A stretch of DNA of 64,000 bases from JBEIFW01 sp046081125 (GCA_046081125.1 JBJTVH010000132.1:1-64000); one strand, 5' to 3'; shown: positions 51,216 to 59,663, counted from the stretch's first letter. Notes: a model not told the origin generated them from the sequence alone. A program made the numbers and translations.

Positions 51216-52490
51216 TCAGGCCCGGTCGGCCAGATCGAGCAACAGCTGCAACAGCACGTTGGCGCCGAGTTCCAGGTCGGACCGATCCGTGTACTCGGCC
51301 GGGTTGTGACTCAGCCCCCGAACCGAAGGGGTGAAGATCATCCCGGCCGGGCAGACCCGGGCGAGCATCTGGGCATCGTGACCGGCGCCCGACGGCAGCC
51401 GCATCGTCGAGCACCCGAGCCGCCGTGCGGTCGCCTCGACCAGGGCCACGACGGCGTCGTCGAACACCACCGGTTCGAACCGGGCGAGGCGGCGGGCACT
51501 TACCGTGACGCCCTCGGACTCGGCCAACTCGACGAGGAAGTCGGCGAGCCGCCGCTCGGCGAGTTGCAGCCGGTCCTCGTCGGTGTTGCGGAGATCGACG
51601 GTGAGCGTCGCACGGGACGCCACGACGTTCACGAGGTCCGGCTGCAACGACAACGAGCCGACCGTGCCGAGCTGCCCTTCGATCTCTCCCGCAAGGCGCC
51701 GTACGAACACGGCGACCTCGGCCGCTGCGTAGGCCGCATCGTGGCGCAAGCGCATCGGCGTGGTGCCGGCATGGTTCGACTGGCCCGTGATCGTCAGCTC
51801 CTGCCACGAGATGCCCTGCACCCCGGTGACCGCCCCGATGGTGACGCCCTCGGCCTCGAGGACGGGCCCTTGCTCGATGTGCAGTTCGACGAACGCCGCC
51901 GGCGGCTCGGCCGTCGGCACCGGCCACGGCCCGGCATACCCGATGCGCTCGAGTTCGTCACCGAGCCGGGCGCCGTCGATGGCCCGCACGTCGAGCGCCT
52001 CCTCGAGAGCGAGACCACCGACGTGGACGAGGCTCCCGAGCATGTCGGGCGCGAACCGCGCGCCTTCTTCGTTGGTGAAGTAGGCGACCACAAGGGGGCG
52101 CTGCGTGACGATCCCGGCCGCGTCGAGCGTCTCGATCACCTCGAGGCCGCCGAGCACACCGAGCGTGCCGTCGAAGCGGCCGCCGGTGCGCACCGTGTCG
52201 ATGTGGGATCCGGTCATCACCGGAGCCAGGTCGGGGCGCGCCCCGGCGCGCACCCCGAACACGTTGCCGATCGCGTCGACCCGGACGTCGAGACCGAGAT
52301 CGACCATCCAGGCCACCACCAGATCCCGGCCGGCCTTGTCGGCATCCGTCAAGGCGAGCCGTGCGTTCCCCCGGCTGCCGTCGTGACCCTCGAAGCCGCC
52401 GATCTCGGCCAGCGCCTCGAGCCGCGCCATCAGGCGGTCCATGTCGATGCGCAGCTGATCGTGGGGCATGGCCCGAGCTCCCGTGGTCAT
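51216..52490 (-). CDS. Zn-dependent N-carbamoyl-amino-acid hydrolase / allantoate amidohydrolase-like (M20 family)
   Basis: A 424-residue M20-type amidase of the hydantoinase/carbamoylase group. Metal ligands lie in GSHIDTVRTGGRFDG (His, Asp) and YFTNEEGARF (Glu-Glu), with another His in VELHIEQGPVLE and a final His region GLSHNPAEYTD. QSNHAGTTPM belongs to the dimerisation domain. Such enzymes act on N-carbamoyl-L-amino acids, ureidopropionate, ureidoglycolate or allantoate. The position near a xanthine-dehydrogenase-type operon and a deaminase favours a purine or pyrimidine breakdown product. The ATG at 52490 overlaps the creatininase-family stop by 4 nt. Confidence 0.9.
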   Translation of the reverse strand: MTTGARAMPHDQLRIDMDRLMARLEALAEIGGFEGHDGSRGNARLALTDADKAGRDLVVAWMVDLGLDVRVDAIGNVFGVRAGARPDLAPVMTGSHIDTVRTGGRFDGTLGVLGGLEVIETLDAAGIVTQRPLVVAYFTNEEGARFAPDMLGSLVHVGGLALEEALDVRAIDGARLGDELERIGYAGPWPVPTAEPPAAFVELHIEQGPVLEAEGVTIGAVTGVQGISWQELTITGQSNHAGTTPMRLRHDAAYAAAEVAVFVRRLAGEIEGQLGTVGSLSLQPDLVNVVASRATLTVDLRNTDEDRLQLAERRLADFLVELAESEGVTVSARRLARFEPVVFDDAVVALVEATARRLGCSTMRLPSGAGHDAQMLARVCPAGMIFTPSVRGLSHNPAEYTDRSDLELGANVLLQLLLDLADRA

Positions 52491-53266
52491 CGGCCGAAGT
52501 CGAACGAGGCCACCTCGGCCATCGCGGCCGCAAGGGTGCGCACCGAGCCGTCGAACAGCTGCTCGCCCAGCCCGGGCGTCGCCGCAGTCGGGTCGCCGAT
52601 ATGGCCGTCGGGGCCGAAATCCCGAGCCAACCAGCCGAACGCGACCCGACCGCCGAAGCGGACGTGCGCGTTCGACGCGAGCTTCTCGGGGACGTTCCGG
52701 GTGGCCACCGACAGATCGACGAGGTTCGGCCGCAGGTGCAGCATCACCGACGTCTCCTCGAGCCCACCGTGGATGCCCATGCCCATCTCGGCCGCGGGCG
52801 ATGCACCGCCTTGATCTGGCGGGACCCCCGGATGGGTGAGGAACGTGCGCAGGCCGTGAGCGAGTCGCAGTTCCCGGTTCGCCACCTGCAGCAGCGCCGA
52901 GTTCCCCCCGTGGCCGTTGAGGAAGACGAGCCGGTCGGCGGGGAGCTGCGCCACCGACCGACCGAGGTCGTCGAGCACCTTGAGCAGCGTGTCGGCGCCC
53001 AGCCAGAAGCTTCCGGGGAACCCGGCGTGCTCGTTGGACTTCGTGTAGGCGAGCGACGGCAGCAGCCACAGGTCGAGATCTGCGCCGTGGCGTTCCACGA
53101 GCGCCTTGCCGGTCTCCTCGGCGATCACCAGATCGGTGGACACCGGCAGGTGGGGTCCGTGTTGCTCGACGGCGCCGATCGGCAGCACGAGCACCGAGGA
53201 CGGCGACAGACGGCGCGCGATCTGCGGCCACGACAGGTCGGCGAGGTGACGCGAGGCGACAGGCAC
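52487..53266 (-). CDS. Creatininase-family amidohydrolase
   Basis: A 259-residue metal-dependent amidohydrolase. The family motif VLPIGAVEQHGPHLPVSTD (about residues 27-45) supplies Glu, His and Asp ligands; a second cluster is LVFLNGHGGN and a third EMGMGIHGGLEETSV. Members hydrolyse cyclic or linear amides such as creatinine, formamidopyrimidines or hydantoin-like compounds. The GTG at 53266 was chosen because TAGGGT lies 8 nt upstream and longer starts have no conserved sequence. It precedes and overlaps the carbamoyl-amidase gene, so the two likely act in sequence. Confidence 0.88.
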   Translation of the reverse strand: MPVASRHLADLSWPQIARRLSPSSVLVLPIGAVEQHGPHLPVSTDLVIAEETGKALVERHGADLDLWLLPSLAYTKSNEHAGFPGSFWLGADTLLKVLDDLGRSVAQLPADRLVFLNGHGGNSALLQVANRELRLAHGLRTFLTHPGVPPDQGGASPAAEMGMGIHGGLEETSVMLHLRPNLVDLSVATRNVPEKLASNAHVRFGGRVAFGWLARDFGPDGHIGDPTAATPGLGEQLFDGSVRTLAAAMAEVASFDFGR

Positions 53267-53274
53267 GGCTCGGC

Positions 53275-53280
53275 ACCCTA
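53275..53280 (-). promoter_or_regulatory. -10-like hexamer TAGGGT before the creatininase-family gene
   Basis: TAGGGT on the minus strand ends 8 nt before the GTG at 53266. It lies back to back with TACTTT at 53288 that serves the divergent RidA gene. Confidence 0.45.
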
Positions 53281-53287
53281 ACGCCTG

Positions 53288-53293
53288 TACTTT
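53288..53293 (+). promoter_or_regulatory. -10-like hexamer TACTTT before ridA
   Basis: TACTTT ends 8 nt before the ATG at 53302. Only 35 nt separate the divergent starts, so both genes may be controlled together. Confidence 0.45.
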
Positions 53294-53301
53294 TCCCGGC
53301 C

Positions 53302-53691
53302 ATGGCCGCCGAGCCGTGCACCCCACCCAGCCTCGCCCCGCCGGCGGCGGCCTACAGCCACGCCATGATCGTGCCCCCCGGCCAGCGCCTGCTCGTCACG
53401 AGCGGCGTGGTACCCACCCGAGCCGACGGCACGGTCCCGGACTCGCTCGCCGAGCAGGCCGACACGGTGTGGGCCAACCTGCTCGCCCTGATCGATGCCG
53501 CCGGGATGACCGTGTCGGACACGGTGTCGGTCACCACGTATGTCGTCGTCGGCGAGGACCTGCCGGTCGTGATGGCCGCCCGTGACCGGGCCATGGCCGG
53601 CCATCGGCCCGCCTCGACGCTCGTGACGGTGCCGGCGCTGGCCCGCCCCGAGTGGCGGATGGAGATCGCCCTGATCGCTGCGGCGCCGTGA
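53302..53691 (+). CDS. RidA family (YjgF) protein
   Basis: A 129-residue Rid-family trimeric protein that would hydrolyse reactive enamine/imine intermediates. The segments SHAMIVPPGQRLLVTSGVVP, QADTVWANLLALIDAAGMTVSD, and RPASTLVTVPALARPEWRMEIALIA match the family; the Arg expected in the pocket is within the HRPASTLV region. RidA-like proteins are often found with nucleobase and amide catabolic enzymes (for example pyrimidine degradation), consistent with its neighbours. Its stop overlaps the FAD-oxidoreductase start by GTGA. Confidence 0.88.
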   Translation: MAAEPCTPPSLAPPAAAYSHAMIVPPGQRLLVTSGVVPTRADGTVPDSLAEQADTVWANLLALIDAAGMTVSDTVSVTTYVVVGEDLPVVMAARDRAMAGHRPASTLVTVPALARPEWRMEIALIAAAP

Positions 53692-55235
53692 GCCTCGACG
53701 CCATCGTCGTCGGCGGCGGCCACAACGGCCTGGCCTGCGCCGCGTACCTGGCGCGCGCCGGCCTGCGCACCACCGTCGTCGAGGCCCGCGACAGCGTCGG
53801 AGGGTGCGCCTCCACCGTCGACGCGATCGGCGCCCGCGTCAACATCTGCAACTGCGACCACGGGGTCGTGCGCTCGACGCCGATGCTCGACGAGCTCCGT
53901 CTTGCCGACCACGGCCTTCGCTATCTCGAGGTCGATCCCTGCCAGGTCTCGCTGTCCTGGGCCGGCGGACCGGCCTGGCCGATCTTCCACGACGTCGATC
54001 GCACGCTCGACGCGCTCGCCCTCACCTACCCGGGCCAGGTCGACGGCTACCGCCGGTACCTCGCTGCGGCCCGCCCGGTCGCCGACCTGGCGCTGGCCTG
54101 CGCCGCCGTTCCCCCCACGCGGGCGCGGCTGCTGCGCCGGGTGCTCGAACGCCACGGGCGCGGCGTGTCGACGCTGCTGCGGTGGAGCCGGATGAGCGTC
54201 GGTGACGTCCTGCGCTCGTTCTTCACCGAGGAGGCGCTCCTCGCCCCCGCCGTCGTCGTGGGCCCCGCCGTGTGGGGGCTGTCGCCGGAGTTTCCCGGCA
54301 CCGGGCTCGGCGCCATCACCTACGCGATGAAGCACGCCTCGCCGGTCGGGCGGCCGGCCGGCGGGAGCGGCGCGCTGACCGACGCCCTGCGCGATGCGCT
54401 GCTCGCCGCCGGGGGCACGGTCCGGTGCGGCGCCCGGGTCGAGGCGATCACCTGCGAAGGCGAGCGGGTGCGCGGCGTCGGGCTGGTCGGCGGCGAGGAG
54501 CTGACCGCACCGATCGTGGTCTCGGCATGCGACCCGCACTCGACGTTCCTCGCGTGGCTGCGCAACCCCCCTGCGGCCGCCACCCCGGTGATCGAGCGCT
54601 GGCGCCGTACCCCCCACCACGAGGGCTACGAGTCCAAGCTCGACGCGGTCGTGGCGAGTCCCCCGCGCTTTCGTCAACTCGACGCCGGCCTCGTCGCCCG
54701 CCTCGGGTTCGACCCGGCGCACGCCACGACGATCGTGGCCCCCACGCTCGCAGCCATGCACGAGGCCCACGCCGCCATGGGTCGCGGCCAGGTGGCCGAC
54801 GAGCCGATGTTGTTCGCCAACACGCCATCGGTGCTCGACCCCTCGATGCAGGCCGGCGACGACCACGTGTTCAGCCTCGAGGTGCTCTTCACGCCGTACC
54901 GCCTCGACGGCGGCTGGGCCGGCTCGGCCGAACCGGCCCGGTGGCTCGAGGTGCTCGGTCGGCTCGTCGAGCCGGGCTTCCTCGACGGAGTGCGCCGGTG
55001 GCGGGCGATGACCCCGGTCGAGTACGAAACCGAGTTCTCGATGCCCAAGGGGCACGCGACCAGCTTCGCCGGCGGCGCGCTCGCGGCGTTCCTCGGACGG
55101 GTGCCCGAGCTCACCCGGTACCGCACGCCGGTTCGCGGCCTCTACCTGACGGGCGCGGCGACGTTCCCGGGTGCCGGGGTGTGGGGTGCGAGCGGCCGCA
55201 ACACGGCGCTGACGATCCTCGCCGAGCGCGGGTAG
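53688..55235 (+). CDS. Phytoene desaturase-like FAD-dependent oxidoreductase
   Basis: A 515-residue FAD enzyme of the phytoene desaturase/amine oxidase type. The dinucleotide-binding motif VVGGGHNGLACAAYLARAG lies at about residues 7-25 and VVEARDSVGGCAST follows. The C-terminal FAD motif is LYLTGAATFPGAGVWGASGRN. It has no signal peptide. Such proteins are widespread in actinobacteria with unknown substrates, and there is no other carotenoid gene in the window, so true phytoene desaturation is doubtful. It is coupled to ridA by a 4-nt overlap. Confidence 0.87.
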   Translation: MSLDAIVVGGGHNGLACAAYLARAGLRTTVVEARDSVGGCASTVDAIGARVNICNCDHGVVRSTPMLDELRLADHGLRYLEVDPCQVSLSWAGGPAWPIFHDVDRTLDALALTYPGQVDGYRRYLAAARPVADLALACAAVPPTRARLLRRVLERHGRGVSTLLRWSRMSVGDVLRSFFTEEALLAPAVVVGPAVWGLSPEFPGTGLGAITYAMKHASPVGRPAGGSGALTDALRDALLAAGGTVRCGARVEAITCEGERVRGVGLVGGEELTAPIVVSACDPHSTFLAWLRNPPAAATPVIERWRRTPHHEGYESKLDAVVASPPRFRQLDAGLVARLGFDPAHATTIVAPTLAAMHEAHAAMGRGQVADEPMLFANTPSVLDPSMQAGDDHVFSLEVLFTPYRLDGGWAGSAEPARWLEVLGRLVEPGFLDGVRRWRAMTPVEYETEFSMPKGHATSFAGGALAAFLGRVPELTRYRTPVRGLYLTGAATFPGAGVWGASGRNTALTILAERG

Positions 55236-55260
55236 GGTCCCCGCCCGTGGGGGTGCTCCC

Positions 55261-55779
55261 GTGACCTGGTTGAGCGTGCAAGCCGAAGGGCCCACCGCCC
55301 TCGAGCGAGTCCTGCGGCTGCGCCCTGACCTGCGCGACCTGTTCACCGGTTACCTGGGCCTGCTGTGGTCCGAGCGACTCGTCGATCCGGTCGTGCTGGA
55401 GCTGTGCCGGCTACGGATCGCGCAGCTCCACGGCGACGGGACCCAGGCCCTGCTGCGCTACGACGCCGCCGTCGCTGCCGGGCTCACCGAGGCCCAGGCC
55501 GCCGCCGTGGCCTCCTGGTTCGATTCACCGTTGTTCTCCGAGCACCAGAAAGCCTGCATCGCGTACGCCGAGGTGTTCGCGATGGACGTGCACGCGCTGA
55601 CCGACGAGATGGCCGACGCCGTCAAGGTGGGCATGGACGACGCTGCGTTCGTGGCGTTCACCGTGGCGCTCGGCATGTTCGACGGCCTCGGCCGATTCCG
55701 TCTGGTCCTCGGGGCCGACGAACCGGTCACCGCCCCCGCCACCGTCCCCGCACCCCGTCCCGACGGCGTGCTCCACTGA
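55261..55779 (+). CDS. Carboxymuconolactone decarboxylase (CMD/AhpD-like) family protein lacking the CxxC motif
   Basis: A 172-residue helical protein of the AhpD/CMD fold (ELCRLRIAQLHGDGTQALLRYD, then KACIAYAEVFAMDVHALTDE). When aligned to the next gene, the CxxU positions correspond to D59 and Q62 here, so this copy cannot do thiol chemistry. The rest of the fold, including HTDAV-type helices, is kept. It starts with GTG at 55261 and ends 23 nt before the selenoprotein candidate. They may form a heteromer of redox-active and structural subunits (inference). Confidence 0.82.
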   Translation: MTWLSVQAEGPTALERVLRLRPDLRDLFTGYLGLLWSERLVDPVVLELCRLRIAQLHGDGTQALLRYDAAVAAGLTEAQAAAVASWFDSPLFSEHQKACIAYAEVFAMDVHALTDEMADAVKVGMDDAAFVAFTVALGMFDGLGRFRLVLGADEPVTAPATVPAPRPDGVLH

Positions 55780-55802
55780 GCCTGCCCTCTCGGAGGTCAC
55801 CG

Positions 55803-56318
55803 ATGTCCACCACGCCCCGAGCACCGTCCGCCCTCCCCGGTCAGCCGGCGAACCTGCGCACCGTGCTCGCCCACCGGCCCGAGCTCAACGAGGCCTTCGG
55901 GCGTCTGTACGGCACGATGTGGTCGAGAGGCATCGTTGCGCCGGACCTCAAAGAGACGGCCCGCATGCGCAACGCCCGGATAACCGACTGCGGGTTCTGA
56001 CGCAACGTCCGCTTTGACTCGGCCCGTGCGGCCGGTCTCGACGAAGCGATGGTCGGCCTGATCGACGAGGGCTACGAGGCCTCGTCGCTCCCCGACGCCC
56101 ACAAGGCCATCCTGGCCTTCGCCGACGCCTTCCTCGGCGACCCGGCCTCGATCCCGCCGGCCACGCGCACTGCGATGGCCGAGCACTTCAGCGCCGCCGA
56201 GATCACCGAGCTGGCGCTTGCGCTCACGTTGTTCCTCGGCATGTCGAAAGTGCTCATCTCGCTCGGGCTCGAACCCGACCAGATGGACACCCTGGTGCTG
56301 CCCACACCCTCGATCTGA
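55803..56318 (+). CDS. Candidate selenoprotein: AhpD/CMD-like protein with CxxU motif (in-frame TGA)
   Basis: Reading from ATG 55803 (GGAGG 6-7 nt upstream) the frame meets TGA at codon 66 (55998-56000) and then stays open to the TGA ending at 56318, giving 171 residues if the internal TGA is decoded. The TGA sits exactly at the second Cys of the CMD/AhpD active-site motif: TDCGF-(TGA)-RNVRF, with Cys63 three residues before. The downstream part (AILAFADAFLGDPASI, ITELALALTLFLGMSKV) is a normal CMD C-terminus with G/C third positions. A hairpin with a GU-containing loop follows the TGA. CxxU AhpD-like selenoproteins are known from other bacteria. If Sec is not inserted, it would be a pseudogene truncated at 65 residues. 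Confidence 0.85.
56010..56048 (+). promoter_or_regulatory. Candidate bacterial SECIS element after the in-frame TGA
   Basis: The upper stem pairs 56020-56024 with 56030-56034 (CGGCC/GGCCG) and 56016-56018 with 56035-56037, with one bulged U. The loop is CGUGC with GU 26-27 nt after the UGA, inside the range known for bacterial SECIS hairpins. A lower stem pairs 56010-56014 (CGCTT) with 56044-56048 (AAGCG). SelB would bind the loop to deliver Sec-tRNA. Confidence 0.7.
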
Positions 56319-56352
56319 CGTCCGGCGCTCCGGCGCTCCGGCGAACGCCGGA

Positions 56353-56856
56353 TCAGGCGTCGGCCCGGCCGGTGCCGGACCTGCCGACCGAGATCGGCTC
56401 CTGGTCGGACCACGGGAAGTTGATCCACGCCGAGGTCGTGCACCAGGCGTATTCGCAGCGCACCACCGAGCGGGGCTTTTCGTAGAGGACGGCCGAGCGC
56501 ACCTCGGCCACCTTGCCCTGGCAGAACTGCATCACGGCTGCCAGCGTGTGGCCGGTGTCGGCGACGTCGTCGGCGATCAGCACCTTGGCCTCCGACACGT
56601 CGATGAGATCCGGCACGGGCGGCAGGATCATGGGCACCTCGAGCCGCTCGTCGACCCCCGTGTAGTACTCGACGTTCATCGTGTACAGGTTCTTGACGCT
56701 CAACGCGTAGCCGAGGGCACCGGCGACGAGCAGGCCGCCCCGGGCGATCGCCAGGATCAGATCGGGCTCGTAACCGTCGTCGTGGACCATCTGCGCCAGC
56801 TCGCGAGACGCAGTGCCGAAACGCTCCCAGGTGAGGATTTCGCGCTCGTCGGACAT
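56353..56856 (-). CDS. Purine phosphoribosyltransferase (xanthine/hypoxanthine type)
   Basis: A 167-residue type I phosphoribosyltransferase joining PRPP and a purine base. The PRPP loop is VLIADDVADTGHTL (about residues 91-104) with two adjacent Asp. DLILAIARGGLLVAGALGYAL (about 32-52) is the pyrophosphate loop, and a C-terminal hood (CTTSAWINFPW) binds the base. It resembles Xpt/Gpt-like and HPRT enzymes of archaea and actinobacteria. The ATG at 56856 has a strong GGAGG at about 9 nt. It lies downstream of the xanthine-dehydrogenase operon on the same strand, which supports a purine-salvage role. Confidence 0.88.
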   Translation of the reverse strand: MSDEREILTWERFGTASRELAQMVHDDGYEPDLILAIARGGLLVAGALGYALSVKNLYTMNVEYYTGVDERLEVPMILPPVPDLIDVSEAKVLIADDVADTGHTLAAVMQFCQGKVAEVRSAVLYEKPRSVVRCEYAWCTTSAWINFPWSDQEPISVGRSGTGRADA

Positions 56857-56901
56857 CGGGGGACCTCCTGAGACGGCCGGTCCGCCGACGGTACCAGAGG
56901 C

Positions 56902-59187
56902 TCAGAGGCAGAGGTCCGGGGGCCGCACCGGGGTGCGGTCGATGCTCCGGCCGACTGCGTCGACGATGGCGTTCACGATCGCCGGGGTCACCGAGATGCA
57001 CGGCGGCTCACCGACGCCCTTCGCGCCCAACGGGGCCTGCGGATCGGGTTCCTCCACGAACACGGCGTCGACGACCGGGGCGTCGAGGAACGTGGGCAGC
57101 AGGTAGTCGGTGAAGGACGCGTTGCGGATCCGGCCATCGGTGATGACGAGCTCCTCCATCACGGCGAGCCCGAGACCCTGGGCGATGCCGCCTTCGATCT
57201 GGCCGAGCACCGACAGCGGGTTGAGCGCCACGCCCACGTCCTGGGCCGTGGCCACCTGCACCACCTTGACCAGCCCGAGCTCGGGGTCGACGTCCACGAC
57301 GGCCCGGTGGGCCACGAAGGCGAAGGCCACGTGGCAACGGCCCTGACCGTTCTCGTCGAGGTCCTCGGTGGGTCGATGGTGGTACTCGACCGTCTCCTCG
57401 AACGTCACGCCAACCGTGGCCTCGGCGACACCGATGCGCCGCAACGGCTCGACGGTGTCCACCACGGCGTCGTCGACGATCGCGAGCCGGACGGGATCGA
57501 CGTGCCACCCGGCGGCCACGTGCTCGAAGAGCCGCTCGCGGACCTTGCGGCACGCCGCATCCACGGCCCCACCGGACATCCAGGTCTGGCGGGATGCCGA
57601 GGTTGAACCGGCAGAGCCGATTCGGGTGTCCATCGGCTCGAGGAGCACATCGTCGACCCCGAGGATCGTGCGGGCGATCTGCCCGGCGATGGTCACGAAT
57701 CCCTGACCCACTTCGGCGGTGGCGAAGTGCAGCGTGGCGACCCCGTCGGCGAGCCGGCAGCGCGCCGTCGAGTAGTCGTCGAAGCCCTCCGAGTACATGA
57801 TGTTCTTGATCGACACCCCCCAGCCGACCCCGCGCCGGATGTGGGTCCGGTCGGCGGTGCGGCCGGCGCCGCCCGGGATCGCCATCACGTCGCAGTCATC
57901 GGCCAGGGCCGGCGGGAGCGGGATCGCTGCGGTCTCACGGATGCACCGCTCGACCGGGGCGACGGACTCCACGGGCTGACCGGTGATCAGCAGGTCGCCG
58001 GTGCGCATGGCGTTGCGCAGGCGGAGCTCGACCGGGTCGAGCCCGACGGCGGCCGCCAGCTTGTCCATCTGGCGCTCGTGAGCGAAGCACGCCTGCACCA
58101 CGCCGAACCCGCGCATCGCGCCGCACGGCGGGTTGTTGGTGCGCACCGCCCACCCGTCGACGACGGCGTTGGGACACCGGTAGGGGCCCTGGGCGTGCGT
58201 GATTGCGTTCACCAACACCGCCGACGACGTCGAGGCGTAGGCCCCGCCGTCGAACACCATCCGGGTCTCGATCTTCACGATCGTTCCGTCGGCGTCGGCG
58301 TGGTGGCGCATCCAGATCTGCGCCGGGTGGCGATGCACGTGGCCGACGAAGCTCTCCTCCCGGCTGTACTGCATCTTCACCGGGCGACCCGTTCGCAGCG
58401 CGAGCAGGCAGGTGTGCACCTGCAGGCTGATGTCCTCCCGACCGCCGAACGCCCCGCCGACCCCACCGAGCACGAGGCGCACCTTCTCCTCGGGCAGGCC
58501 GAGGCATGCGGCGATCTGCTTGCGGTCCTCGTGCAGCCATTGGGTCGCGATGTAGAGCTCGATCCCGGCGCCACCGGGATCGGGAAGCGCGAGCGCGGCC
58601 TCGAGTCCGAGGAACGCCTGGTCCTGCATGCCGATCGCGTAGGTGCCCTCGACGGTGACGACCCCGGTGGCCTCGGGATCGCCGTGCACGATCCGCTGGT
58701 GCCGCAGCACGTTGCCGTCGGGATGGATCGGCGGGTGACCGCCGCCGATCGCCACCTCGGGATCGCTCAGGACCGGCAACGGCTCGTACTCGACCACGAT
58801 CGCAGCCAGCGCTCGCCGGCAGGTCTCGGGGTGGTCGGCGGCGACCGCCGCGACGGGTTCGCCGACGTAACGCACGACATCGCGGGCGAACACCGGCTGA
58901 TCCTGCGAGATGAGGCCGTAGGTGGCCATCCCGGGCACGTCGTCGGCGGTGAGGACGACTTCGACCCCCGGGATCCGCCAGGCGGCGGCCACGTCGATGC
59001 GGCGAATGCGCGCGTGGGCGTGGGGCGAGCGCAACGCCATGCCCCACAGCATCCCGTCGGCCCACAGGTCCGAGGAGAACGCGAAACGTCCCTGCACCTT
59101 GGGGATACCGTCGGGCCGCAGCGCCGAGTCACCGATCCGGTTCCGGCCCGTCCGGGGTCGGTTGACGACGTCGACCGCGCTGGTCAT
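56902..59187 (-). CDS. Xanthine dehydrogenase family, molybdopterin-binding large subunit
   Basis: A 761-residue large subunit of a molybdenum hydroxylase. It shows GRFAFSSDLW near the N-terminus, the cofactor motif VGGAFGGRED, PPCGAMRGFG with the substrate-binding Arg, and near the C-terminus LGAKGVGEPP with the catalytic Glu. Substrates of the family include purines, CO, nicotinate and aldehydes; aromatic purine-binding residues cannot be confirmed by eye. The ATG at 59187 overlaps the iron-sulfur subunit stop by 4 nt. Gene order FAD, FeS, Mo is the usual three-gene form. No sulfurase or cofactor-insertion gene (XdhC) is seen in the window. Confidence 0.92.
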   Translation of the reverse strand: MTSAVDVVNRPRTGRNRIGDSALRPDGIPKVQGRFAFSSDLWADGMLWGMALRSPHAHARIRRIDVAAAWRIPGVEVVLTADDVPGMATYGLISQDQPVFARDVVRYVGEPVAAVAADHPETCRRALAAIVVEYEPLPVLSDPEVAIGGGHPPIHPDGNVLRHQRIVHGDPEATGVVTVEGTYAIGMQDQAFLGLEAALALPDPGGAGIELYIATQWLHEDRKQIAACLGLPEEKVRLVLGGVGGAFGGREDISLQVHTCLLALRTGRPVKMQYSREESFVGHVHRHPAQIWMRHHADADGTIVKIETRMVFDGGAYASTSSAVLVNAITHAQGPYRCPNAVVDGWAVRTNNPPCGAMRGFGVVQACFAHERQMDKLAAAVGLDPVELRLRNAMRTGDLLITGQPVESVAPVERCIRETAAIPLPPALADDCDVMAIPGGAGRTADRTHIRRGVGWGVSIKNIMYSEGFDDYSTARCRLADGVATLHFATAEVGQGFVTIAGQIARTILGVDDVLLEPMDTRIGSAGSTSASRQTWMSGGAVDAACRKVRERLFEHVAAGWHVDPVRLAIVDDAVVDTVEPLRRIGVAEATVGVTFEETVEYHHRPTEDLDENGQGRCHVAFAFVAHRAVVDVDPELGLVKVVQVATAQDVGVALNPLSVLGQIEGGIAQGLGLAVMEELVITDGRIRNASFTDYLLPTFLDAPVVDAVFVEEPDPQAPLGAKGVGEPPCISVTPAIVNAIVDAVGRSIDRTPVRPPDLCL

Positions 59188-59663
59188 GCCTGTACCCCGG
59201 CCCGCGCCGCCGTCTCGACCGCCGCAAGGATCCGGCCGTAGCCCGTGCAGCGACACAGGTTGCCCGAGAGCGCCTCGCGCACCTCGAGTTCGGTCGGCGA
59301 CGGGTTCCGCTCGAGCAGGTCGTGGACGGCGACGATCAGCCCCGGCGTGCAGAACCCGCACTGCACGGCACCTTCGTCGACGAACGCCTGCTGCACCGTG
59401 GTCAGCCCGGCCTCGGCGCCCGGCAGGCCCTCGACGGTGGTGATGTCGGCGCCGATCGCCGAGGCCGCGAGCACCAGACACGAACACACCAGCACCCCGT
59501 CGAGGAGGACCGAGCACGACCCGCACTCGCCCTGCTCGCACGCACCCTTGGCGCCCGGCAAGCCGAGCCGCTCGCGCAACACGTACAGGAGGCTCTCGCC
59601 GAGCCAGGCGTCGGTGACGCTGCGTTCGGAACCGTTTACCCGCAGGACGTACTGCTCGTTCAT
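59184..59663 (-). CDS. Xanthine dehydrogenase family, [2Fe-2S] small subunit
   Basis: A 159-residue subunit with two iron-sulfur clusters. The plant-ferredoxin-type cluster is in GACEQGECGSCSVLLDG with a fourth Cys in VCSCLVL. The second cluster is made by QCGFCTPG and LCRCTGYGRI. It passes electrons from the molybdenum site to FAD. The ATG at 59663 overlaps the FAD-subunit stop by ATGA. All eight cluster Cys appear to be present. Confidence 0.94.
   Translation of the reverse strand: MNEQYVLRVNGSERSVTDAWLGESLLYVLRERLGLPGAKGACEQGECGSCSVLLDGVLVCSCLVLAASAIGADITTVEGLPGAEAGLTTVQQAFVDEGAVQCGFCTPGLIVAVHDLLERNPSPTELEVREALSGNLCRCTGYGRILAAVETAARAGVQA

Noticed and set aside
53688..55235. Carotenoid biosynthesis phytoene desaturase
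   Set aside because: Only the FAD-fold pattern supports it. No crtB, crtE or other carotenoid gene is near, and many actinobacterial proteins share this pattern with unknown roles.
53352..55346. Long minus-strand frame (664 codons) opposite ridA and the FAD oxidoreductase
   Set aside because: Antisense shadow with no recognisable domains; the plus strand encodes clear FAD motifs.
55803..56000. Truncated CMD pseudogene ending at the TGA
   Set aside because: The exact coincidence of TGA with the redox Cys, intact downstream frame, strong ribosome-binding site and following hairpin make selenocysteine a better explanation, pending a search for Sec machinery.
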